Assembly (NCBI GenBank): GCA_910578575.1
Contig: CAJTQP010000095.1
Location: forward strand, 1-5,542
Reading direction: 5' to 3'
Source of the DNA: an uncultured Oscillospiraceae bacterium
Lineage (GTDB): Bacteria; Bacillota; Clostridia; Oscillospirales; Oscillospiraceae
DNA: 5,542 nt
Shown here: positions 1 to 5,542 of the stretch, in pieces
Numbering within the stretch: the stretch's first letter is position 1
Layout: the number at the start of each line of letters is the position of its first letter
Program-made: the position numbers and the translations under genes
Notes under the pieces: generated by a model
Seen by the model: only the letters and a program-made list of their open reading frames with translations
The model's database searches: none
What the model was told of the DNA's origin: nothing

Positions 1-85
1 CCCCTCCCGCCCCTTCCTCTTCCCCCCCGGACCCCCCTATCTCTAACCCTACTCTCCCTAACCCCCCTATAATCCCCCCTTCCCC
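1..85 (+). other. C-rich, almost G-free tract (potential G-quadruplex on the minus strand)
   Basis: The plus strand here consists almost entirely of C and T with a few A and very few G. It contains several runs of three to seven C separated by short spacers. The minus strand therefore has many G-runs, enough to form a G-quadruplex, and the plus strand could form an i-motif. The tract lies inside the proline-rich linker of the replication gene, so CCN proline codons explain part of the bias. A structural or origin role is inference. Confidence 0.6.
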
Positions 86-500
86 ATGCACCACCACCGG
101 CGCGGGCACGCGCGAGGACGGCCAGGGGCTGGGGCGGGTCATGGACGCTTACATGGACCGGATATACCCGACTCCCTCCCCCACGAGCATGGAGCTCCTG
201 GCGGGGTATGTCAAGACCCTGGGGGAGGCGGTATGCCTCCGGGCTATCGACCGAGCTGTTGACGCTGGGGGAGAGAAGCGGAACTGGAATTACATCCACG
301 GCATATTGCGCAGTCTTGAAGCGCAAGGAGTCAAGTGCTTGGGAGACTGGGAAGAATTGGACGAAAAGCACAAGAGCACACAGCGCCAGGCAAAAGGAGC
401 GGGTGGGCCTGTGGAGGGGTCTGCGGTCAACCCGGATGACGTGGAGCGCATGATCCAGGCGGCGCAGTGGGCAGAGAAAGTCAGGGGGAAGGATGGATAG
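3..500 (+). CDS. DnaD-like phage replication protein, C-terminal part (5' end outside window)
   Basis: The reading frame is open from the first bases of the window, so the ATG at 141 is probably internal and the true start lies upstream. The visible 165 residues begin with a proline/serine/asparagine-rich linker (codons from 3 to about 95), followed by a helical domain starting near VMDAYMDRIY. The segment with LLAGYVKTLG, then AVCLRAIDRAVDAG, then NWNYIHGILRSLEAQGV matches the pattern of the DnaD C-terminal domain (DnaB_2/DnaD family, PF07261), in which an N-W-x-Y-I-x-x-I-L helix is the hallmark. Proteins of this kind act as phage replisome organisers: they bind origin DNA and help load the replicative helicase. 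The tail after about position 380 is polar and low in complexity. The stop codon TAG at 498-500 overlaps the first possible ATG of the next gene at 493. The DnaD assignment is by motif recall only. The N-terminal winged-helix domain expected in the family is not visible here. Confidence 0.75.
   Translation, partial: PPAPSSSPPDPPISNPTLPNPPIIPPSPCTTTGAGTREDGQGLGRVMDAYMDRIYPTPSPTSMELLAGYVKTLGEAVCLRAIDRAVDAGGEKRNWNYIHGILRSLEAQGVKCLGDWEELDEKHKSTQRQAKGAGGPVEGSAVNPDDVERMIQAAQWAEKVRGKDG
31..70 (+). repeat. Direct repeat of ACCCCCCTAT, two copies 30 bp apart
   Basis: The 10-mer ACCCCCCTAT occurs exactly at 31-40 and 61-70, with the imperfect related sequence CTAACCCTAC between the copies. The 30-bp period keeps the copies in the same codon phase, so the protein shows matching PPI pentads (PDPPI and PNPPI). 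This may be simple coding repetition in a linker. It may also be an iteron-like pair, because phage origins often lie inside the initiator gene. There are only two exact copies, so an origin call is weak. Confidence 0.5.
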
Positions 501-510
501 GATTTTGTGT

Positions 511-519
511 GGAAAGGGG
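511..519 (+). promoter_or_regulatory. Ribosome binding site favouring the start at 526
   Basis: The purine stretch GGAAAGGGG ends 6 bases before the ATG at 526, a normal Shine-Dalgarno distance. The in-frame upstream ATG at 493 also has a purine run (AGGGGGAAGG), but that run abuts the codon. The protein beginning at 526 (MSPYLEFLK) looks like a typical family N-terminus, whereas the extra 11 residues do not. Confidence 0.5.
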
Positions 520-525
520 AAAACC

Positions 526-3027
526 ATGAGCCCTTATCTTGAGTTTTTGAAGCGCAAAGTTTGCGTGGCACCGGATTCCGGTTTTTCGCTTGACCCGGAG
601 GATCTGTCCCCGGCTCTGAAGCCACACCAACGGGCGGCAGTGGCCTGGGCACTGAAGGGTGGCCGACGGGCGCTGTTTGAATCCTTCGGTTTGGGCAAGA
701 CGGTCCAGCAGTTGGAGTGGTGCCGTCAGGTGGTCCGGCATGAGGGCGGAAAGGCCCTGGTCGTACTCCCGCTAGGCGTGCGCCAGGAATTTCGACGGGA
801 TGCGGTGGAGCTCTTGGGTATGGAGGCGCCGGCGTATGTACGGACTATGGACGAGGTAGAAGCGACCGCTGGCGGTATCCTGCTGACCAACTATGAACGG
901 GTCCGGGACGGCGACATCGACCCCGCACGATTTACCGCCGTCAGCCTGGATGAGGCGTCGGTGTTGCGGAGCTTTGGCAGCAAGACCTACCAAACGTTTC
1001 TGGGCAAGTTCCAGGGGGTGCGGTATAAGCTGGTGAACACGGCTACTCCGTCCCCCAACAAGTACAAGGAGCTGATCCATTACGCCGGATACCTGGAAGT
1101 GATGGACACCGGGCAGGCCCTGACCCGCTTTTTCCAGCGGGACAGCACCAAGGCCAACAACCTGATCTTATATCCCCACAAAGAGGATGAATTTTGGCTG
1201 TGGGTATCCTCCTGGGCACTGGTGCTGACCCGGCCATCTGACCTTGGGTTTGATGATGAGGGGTATGCCTTGCCACCGCTGACAGTGCGACGGCACGTCG
1301 TCCGGGAAGAGTACGGCCATGCTTGCGACCGGAATGGGCAAATGAAGCTGATGAACGACACGGCTGTTTCTCTGTCCGATGCGGCCAGGGAGAAGCGGGA
1401 GAGCATTGGACTTCGGGTGGCGAAGGCAAAGGAGATCGTCGAGAGAGACCCAGACGCTCATTTCCTCCTGTGGCATGACCTGGAGGCGGAGCGGCACGCC
1501 ATCAAGGAGGCGTTCCCAGAGGCGGTGGATATCTACGGGGCCATGGATTACGACGAGCGGGAGCGCCGGGTGGTGGACTTCTCCGAGGGCCGGACCCGAC
1601 TGTTTGCCACGAAGAAAAGCCTCAGTGGGTCTGGCTGCAACTTCCAGCGCCATTGCCACCGGGCGATTTTCCTGGGAATCGACTATGAGTTCAACGATTT
1701 CATCCAGGCGATCCACCGCGTTTACCGCTTTCTTCAGACGGAGCCGGTGGTGATTGACATCATCTGCACCGAAGCGGAGGACCCGATCTATCGTACCTTA
1801 ATGGCTAAGTGGGAACAGCATAACCATCTCCAAGGGAAAATGCGGGAGATCGTAAAAAAATACGGCCTGAACCAGTCCGCAGCGGAGCTGGTTATGGCTA
1901 GGAGCATAGGAGTGAAGCGTGTGGAAGTCAAGGGTGAGGGTTGGACCGCAGTGAACAACGACTGTGTGGAAGAGACGGCGAAGCTGGCGGAAAACAGTGT
2001 GGACCTGATCGTTACCTCTATCCCGTTTTCCAACCACTATGAATATACGCCATCCTACAATGATTTCGGTCATAACGAGGACACGGAGCGGTTTTTTGAC
2101 CAAATGGGCTATCTGACACCGAACTTATTGCGGATATTGAAGCCTGGCCGGGTGTTTGCCTGCCATGTGAAAGATCGCGTTCTGTTCGGCAATGCCACAG
2201 GGATGGGGATGCCAACCATGGAACCTTTTCACGCCCTTTGCATTGAGCACTATATGAACCATGGATTTGCCTATTTCGGAATGATTACCGTGGTTACAGA
2301 TGTGGTCCGGGAGAACAACCAGACCTACCGACTGGGGTGGACAGAGCAATGCAAGGACGGCAGTAAGATGGGCGTTGGCTGCCCGGAATATATTTTACTG
2401 TTCCGAAAGCTCCCTACCAACCGTACTAAGGCCTACGCTGATGAGCCTGTGCGCAAGACGAAAGATGAGTACCCACGAGCCCAGTGGCAGTTGGACGCAC
2501 ATGGTTATTGGCGTAGCAGCGGGGACCGTCTGCTGTCTAAGACGGAGCTGGAACGTATCCCCGTGGAAAAGCTCCAAGCAGCCTATCGCAAATATAGCCG
2601 TGGGACGGTATATAGCTATGAAGAACATGTAGCTATGGCCAAGCGGCTGGATGAGGATGGGCATCTCCCGGCAACGTTTATGGTCGTGGCACCGGGCTCT
2701 TGGACGGATCAGGTCTGGGACGATATCAACCGGATGCGGACCCTGAACACCGCCCAAAGCCAGCGGCGGCAAGCACTCCACGTATGCCCACTCCAGTTGG
2801 ATATTGTGGATCGTTTGATTAACCGCTATAGCAATCTGGGAGAACTGGTCTTGGACCCCTTCGGAGGCCTGGGGACTGTGGCGTTGGAGGCGGTCAAGGC
2901 GGGGCGGAGAGGGTACACCATCGAATTGAACAACGACTATTTCCGGGATGCTGTAGGCTATCTGAAGGAGCTGGACGAGAGGGAAGAGACGATCTCTCTG
3001 TTCGATTTGATGGGAGAAGCGAAGTAG
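526..3027 (+). CDS. SF2/SNF2-type helicase fused to a beta-class amino DNA methyltransferase
   Basis: The 833-residue protein has two clear halves (numbering from the ATG at 526). Residues 31-401 form an SF2 helicase core: LKPHQ (31-35), Walker A GLGKT (55-59), DEAS Walker B (142-145), TATPSPN motif III (172-178), TKKSLSGSGCN motif V (362-372) and QAIHRVYR motif VI (394-401). Residues from about 470 to 820 form a SAM-dependent amino-methyltransferase. Its motif IV TSIPF (497-501) precedes motif I DPFGGLGT (777-784), the order of beta-class N4-cytosine or N6-adenine enzymes. The roughly 275 residues between them probably include the target recognition region. ATP-driven translocation coupled to DNA methylation resembles Type ISP restriction enzymes, but no nuclease domain is seen, so a pure modification or anti-restriction role is inferred. 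An alternative start at 493 would add 11 residues and overlap the upstream gene by 8 bases. The next gene follows after 13 bases. Family assignment is firm; the methylated base and target site are unknown. Confidence 0.88.
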   Translation: MSPYLEFLKRKVCVAPDSGFSLDPEDLSPALKPHQRAAVAWALKGGRRALFESFGLGKTVQQLEWCRQVVRHEGGKALVVLPLGVRQEFRRDAVELLGMEAPAYVRTMDEVEATAGGILLTNYERVRDGDIDPARFTAVSLDEASVLRSFGSKTYQTFLGKFQGVRYKLVNTATPSPNKYKELIHYAGYLEVMDTGQALTRFFQRDSTKANNLILYPHKEDEFWLWVSSWALVLTRPSDLGFDDEGYALPPLTVRRHVVREEYGHACDRNGQMKLMNDTAVSLSDAAREKRESIGLRVAKAKEIVERDPDAHFLLWHDLEAERHAIKEAFPEAVDIYGAMDYDERERRVVDFSEGRTRLFATKKSLSGSGCNFQRHCHRAIFLGIDYEFNDFIQAIHRVYRFLQTEPVVIDIICTEAEDPIYRTLMAKWEQHNHLQGKMREIVKKYGLNQSAAELVMARSIGVKRVEVKGEGWTAVNNDCVEETAKLAENSVDLIVTSIPFSNHYEYTPSYNDFGHNEDTERFFDQMGYLTPNLLRILKPGRVFACHVKDRVLFGNATGMGMPTMEPFHALCIEHYMNHGFAYFGMITVVTDVVRENNQTYRLGWTEQCKDGSKMGVGCPEYILLFRKLPTNRTKAYADEPVRKTKDEYPRAQWQLDAHGYWRSSGDRLLSKTELERIPVEKLQAAYRKYSRGTVYSYEEHVAMAKRLDEDGHLPATFMVVAPGSWTDQVWDDINRMRTLNTAQSQRRQALHVCPLQLDIVDRLINRYSNLGELVLDPFGGLGTVALEAVKAGRRGYTIELNNDYFRDAVGYLKELDEREETISLFDLMGEAK

Positions 3028-3040
3028 AGGAGAGAATACC

Positions 3041-3841
3041 ATGAATACAACAAAAATTGAGTGGTGCGACAGCACGTGGAATCCGGTAACAGGCTGCTTG
3101 CATAGGTGCTCCTACTGCTATGCCCGGAGGATTGCCAAGCGATTTGGGACGCTATCTAGCGGCCCCCAGCCAGAGGATGAAGGTCTGGCTTTTTTACCCG
3201 ATGAGCCAGAGAGGTTTTGGGAACTGGACGTGCCAGCGCAAAATGAGGTAGGGAAAATCGAGCCCTTTCCCTGCGATTTCTATCCCACCCTCCACCGTTA
3301 CCGGATGGATGAACCGGCACGGCACAGGAAGCCCCAAAACATCTTTGTTTGCTCTATGGCAGATCTGTTTGGTGAGTGGGTACCGGAGGAGTGGATCGAG
3401 GCTGTGTTTGCCGCTTGCGAACGGGCCCCGCAGCACACCTACCTGTTTTTGACCAAAAACCCGGCGCGATATCTCGACCTGGCAGAAGCCGGGAAGCTGC
3501 CGGATAAGGACAACTTCTGGTATGGCTCATCTACGCCAACCCCGGACACGCCGTTCTGGTGGAGTGACCACCACAACACGTTTGTCAGCATTGAGCCTAT
3601 GCTGGAAGCGTTCTCGACGGAAGGGGACTGCTCGGTCAAGAAGGTGGGCTGGGTCATCATAGGCGCCATGACCGGGCCGGGCAGCAAAACGCACCAGCCG
3701 AAGAAGGAATGGGTGGAGTCGCTGGTCGAAGATGCTATGGCATCCGTGGTGCCGGTCTTTATGAAGGACAGTATGAAAGCTCTCTGGGGCTCTGAGCTGA
3801 TTCGGGAGTATCCGGCGGGGATGCGGAGGGAAGAAGTATGA
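3041..3841 (+). CDS. DUF5131 family protein (phage Gp37/Gp68), radical-SAM-like
   Basis: The protein is 266 residues, within the usual range for the family. The N-terminus KIEWCDSTWNPVTGC leads into a C-x3-C-x2-C cluster (Cys19, Cys23, Cys26, followed by Tyr27), the spacing that binds the 4Fe-4S cluster in radical SAM enzymes. Other family landmarks are VCSMADLFGEWVP (103-115), FLTKNPARY (136-144), VSIEPML (182-188), WVIIGAMTGPGSK (204-216) and VPVFMKD (237-243). These fit the Gp37/Gp68 family (PF07505), which is widespread in phages and has no settled biochemical function that I know of. A good Shine-Dalgarno sequence, AGGAGAG at 3028-3034, sits 6 bases before the ATG. The stop overlaps the next start as ATGA, which implies coupled translation. 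Its place between two methyltransferase genes suggests a role in nucleic-acid modification, but that is inference. A partner TcmP gene, sometimes found with this family, is not in the window. Confidence 0.85.
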   Translation: MNTTKIEWCDSTWNPVTGCLHRCSYCYARRIAKRFGTLSSGPQPEDEGLAFLPDEPERFWELDVPAQNEVGKIEPFPCDFYPTLHRYRMDEPARHRKPQNIFVCSMADLFGEWVPEEWIEAVFAACERAPQHTYLFLTKNPARYLDLAEAGKLPDKDNFWYGSSTPTPDTPFWWSDHHNTFVSIEPMLEAFSTEGDCSVKKVGWVIIGAMTGPGSKTHQPKKEWVESLVEDAMASVVPVFMKDSMKALWGSELIREYPAGMRREEV

Positions 3842-4089
3842 ACGTCATAGCGAGATTTTCCTATCCTGAAAACGGACGGGATAGCGATATTAGGAATGCT
3901 CGGTCAGCGGGACTGAAGCCGGGGGAAGATTATACAGTGCGAGATATCATGATGGGGCAGTCCAGTACCTCTGTCTACCTGGATGGGTTTGACCACCCGT
4001 TTAATTCGGTGCAGTTTACATTTTTCGAGAACAAGCAGGAAATTGATATCTTTCGAGACGCGAGATTCAATCCGTATATAAGGAGCTAA
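3838..4089 (+). CDS. Small phage protein of unknown function
   Basis: This is an 83-residue protein that I cannot assign to a named family, although its general look is familiar from Clostridia phages. The start overlaps the stop of the DUF5131 gene in an ATGA junction, with GGAGG at 3825-3829 placed 8 bases upstream, so it is almost certainly translated and probably coupled. It has no cysteine, no membrane segment and no signal peptide. The central part (GEDYTVRDIMMGQSSTSVYL then FNSVQFTFFENKQEIDIF) alternates hydrophobic and polar residues, which suggests a small beta-rich fold, and it ends FNPYIRS. It could be a small partner or regulator of the flanking enzymes. Only the coding status is well supported, by its close packing, ribosome binding site and protein-like composition. 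Confidence 0.8.
   Translation: MNVIARFSYPENGRDSDIRNARSAGLKPGEDYTVRDIMMGQSSTSVYLDGFDHPFNSVQFTFFENKQEIDIFRDARFNPYIRS
4080..4085 (+). promoter_or_regulatory. Ribosome binding site deciding the methyltransferase start
   Basis: AAGGAG lies 8 bases before the ATG at 4094. A competing ATG at 4090 is out of frame and stops after six codons, so 4094 is the functional start. This matters because it fixes the first residues as MKHLGDITK, meaning the gene truly begins just before motif IV and lacks the usual N-terminal motif I. Confidence 0.75.
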
Positions 4090-4675
4090 ATGGATGAAAC
4101 ATCTCGGTGACATCACCAAAATGATAGGGGCTGAATTAGACCCTGTGGACGTGATTATCGGCGGGAGCCCCCGCCAGGACCTGAGCATTGCCGGGAAACG
4201 AGCTGGACTAGACGGGGAGCGTAGCGGTCTTTTCATGGAACAGATTCGAGTGATAAAGGAGATTCGGGATGCAGAGAAACAGCGTGGGAGAGCAGGTCAG
4301 TCTATTCGCCCCAGATTCATGCTTTGGGAAAACGTGGTCGGAGCACTCTCATCCAACCAAGGGGAAGATTTCAGGATCGTCCTGGAAGAGACGGCGCGGG
4401 TCGCGGCCCCGGATGCCGCTATTCCTGGACCTCCGGGTGGAAAGTGGCGGTCCAGCGGGTGCATTCTGGGAGACGGATGGAGCATCGCTTGGCGCATACT
4501 CGACGCACAGTTTTGGGGAGTGCCCCAGCGCCGCCGTAGGATCGCGCTTGTCGCAGATTTTGGAGGATACGCCGCACCCGAAATACTATTTGTCCGCGAA
4601 AGCGTGTGCGGGTATCCTGCGGAGGGCGGAGAAGAGAGGGAAACCACTACCTCCGAAGCTGAAGGAGGCATTGGA

Positions 4676-5210
4676 GCGCCAGTCACACTGCGGGTGCGCC
4701 AAGGATGCGCGCGGGGGGGGGGGTAAAGGACCTCTGATACAAACGGACCTTTCAGGAACGCTGGGATGCCGCAACGACCAAACCCTGATAGATTTTGATT
4801 ATCCATCCGTCGCAAGAAGTCTCACAGCCCGCTACGATGGGAGCCCTTGTGTCGATAGAGGGCCCAATGTTGTAGTAGCTGGGTTCAAGCCACACGCCGG
4901 GGCGGGTGCGGGTAGTATTGGGTATTCAAAAGAATTGGCACCGACGATTGATACCGGAAAACCCATGGCGGTCTATGACGCCAGGGGGAACGGGGACGGG
5001 AAAATCGCCTGTACGCTGACAGGAGACCACCAGAGCCGGGTAACGGATTACACAGCTATTGCGGTGGCGACCGGCCAGGCAAGGGCAGAAATCATGCAGG
5101 ATGGTTGCCCTACGTTGAATTGTCACCATGAACAGCCGATTATAGCGCACACGTTAAGGGCACAGGGGAATGACCCGCATAGAGCGGATGCGTCAACATA
5201 CCCGATAGCG
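4676..5210 (+). other. Variable target-recognition region with about seven degenerate T-L repeat modules
   Basis: In the restored frame, the stretch between motif VIII and motif IX repeats a loose unit: a small residue, then T/S-L (or T-I), a polar loop, then a hydrophobic strand such as VVV or AIAV. Examples are APVTLR, SGTLGC, ARSLTA, APTIDT, ACTLTG, CPTLNC and AHTLRA, spaced roughly 13 to 27 residues apart. The region lies where C5-methyltransferases carry their target recognition domain. The repeat reading is by eye, and the function of the single modules is unknown. Confidence 0.55.
4713..4723 (+). repeat. Homopolymer run of 11 G at the frameshift point
   Basis: The G run encodes the start of a glycine-rich turn (ARGGGK in the restored frame). 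At 11 G it leads directly into TAA; at 10 G (or 13) it reads through into the second half of the methyltransferase. Such tracts change length by slipped-strand mispairing in vivo and are also error-prone in sequencing and assembly. Confidence 0.9.
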
Positions 5211-5542
5211 AACGGAATCGTGCGCCGCCTCACTCCCTTGGAATGCGAACGTCTCCAAGGATACCCGGACGGATGGACCGACATAGGGCCATGGACGGAC
5301 AGCGCCGGGAAGCTGCACAAGGAGAGCAGTGATGCCGCCCGCTATAAGGCTCTGGGCAATTCTATAGCACTTCCGCCTTGGAAATGGGTGTTGAAACGCC
5401 TGTGTGCTTGCTATGAGCGTGATGCCACCATGGGAAGCCTCTTTGATGGGATAGGCGGGTTTCCATTGCTGTGGGAGCGATTGAACGGCCCTGGGACGTG
5501 TCTGTGGGCCAGTGAGATTGAAGAATTTTGCATTGCAGTAAC

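Larger units (their letters stand above)
4094..5542 (+). pseudogene. Circularly permuted C5-cytosine DNA methyltransferase, frameshifted and with catalytic Cys changed to Arg; 3' end outside window
   Basis: As written, the frame from 4094 ends at TAA 4724-4726 after 210 residues, just past a run of 11 G. Removing one G keeps the frame open to the window end (482 visible residues) and reveals the rest of a C5-methyltransferase. Motifs in order: IV GGSPRQDLS (23-31), VI ENV (79-81), VIII QRRRRI (145-150), a variable target-recognition region (4676-5210), IX RRLTPLECERLQGYP (from 5223), X YKALGNSIALPPW (5343-5381), I SLFDGIGGFP (5436-5465) and II ASEIEEF (5508-5528). Motif I normally comes first, so the gene is permuted at the junction between motif III and motif IV. 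The nucleophile of PCQ reads Arg27 (CGC at 4172-4174, one base from TGC), which should abolish methyl transfer. The gene follows the small unknown gene after 4 bases. With an intact catalytic site it would methylate cytosine C5 to protect phage DNA. Alternatives are sequencing error at either site, or a fusion that continues into a second full methyltransferase beyond 5542. Confidence 0.85.

Noticed and set aside
493..525. Start of the helicase-methyltransferase at the ATG at 493
   Set aside because: It is possible, but the ATG at 526 has a better-spaced ribosome binding site and a family-like N-terminus; the 11 extra residues look like translated leader.
1168..1716. Minus-strand frame of 182 codons opposite the helicase domain
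   Set aside because: It overlaps conserved helicase motifs V and VI on the other strand and has no protein-family features of its own.
2395..3075. Long minus-strand frame of 226 codons opposite the methyltransferase domain
   Set aside because: It lies wholly opposite a strongly supported gene, its product has no recognisable motif, and no independent start signal was evident. It is a by-product of the codon bias of the plus-strand gene.
4090..4110. Alternative ATG at 4090 before the C5-methyltransferase
   Set aside because: It is out of frame with the methyltransferase and meets a stop after six codons.
4094..4726. A complete 210-residue C5-methyltransferase
   Set aside because: The short frame ends in an 11-G run and lacks motifs IX, X and I, all of which follow in the +1 frame. 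It is a truncated first part, not a whole enzyme.
4297..4815. Minus-strand frame of 172 codons spanning the frameshift region
   Set aside because: The opposite strand carries recognisable methyltransferase motifs VI and VIII; the minus-strand product is low in complexity and unrecognisable.
5430..5542. A separate second methyltransferase gene starting at 5430
   Set aside because: The frame is continuous with the preceding motif X, there is no convincing ribosome binding site, and the upstream half lacks a motif I, so a single permuted gene is the simpler reading. Sequence past the window end would settle it.

Overview
The window looks like an early (replication and DNA-modification) block of a temperate phage or prophage from a GC-rich, low-G+C-phylum Firmicute. 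A Clostridia gut lineage (Oscillospiraceae-like) is my best guess. This rests on remembered similarity of the protein families and on the strong purine-rich ribosome binding sites; no search was run. All genes are on the + strand and are packed with overlaps or gaps of 4 to 13 bases, so the window reads as one transcription unit. No tRNA, rRNA, CRISPR array, insertion sequence or convincing terminator was seen, and there is no gene-free stretch over 300 bases.

Layout. (1) Positions 3-500: the C-terminal part of a DnaD-like phage replication protein whose start lies before the window. Its proline-rich linker is encoded by an extremely C-rich stretch that contains a 10-bp direct repeat. (2) Positions 526-3027: an 833-residue fusion of an SF2/SNF2-type helicase with a beta-class amino DNA methyltransferase (N4-cytosine or N6-adenine). 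(3) Positions 3041-3841: a DUF5131 (phage Gp37/Gp68) protein with a radical-SAM-like C-x3-C-x2-C motif. (4) Positions 3838-4089: an 83-residue protein of unknown function, joined to gene 3 by an ATGA overlap. (5) Positions 4094 to the window end: a C5-cytosine DNA methyltransferase gene, circularly permuted and apparently broken.

The last gene is the most notable. Its motifs run IV, VI, VIII, target-recognition region, IX, X, then I and II, instead of I to X. It carries two apparently independent lesions. The catalytic cysteine of motif IV (PCQ) reads PRQ, from a single T-to-C change. A run of 11 G at 4713-4723 shifts the frame straight into a stop. With one G fewer the frame stays open from 4094 to the end of the window, and every expected downstream motif appears. 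The gene could be a decaying pseudogene, a homopolymer phase-variable gene with a dead catalytic site, or a gene affected by sequencing error.

Taken together the genes look like a phage replication gene followed by an epigenetic or anti-restriction cassette: two methyltransferases of different chemistry, one fused to a DNA translocase, plus a predicted Fe-S/radical-SAM-like enzyme. That these parts act together is inference from their tight spacing.
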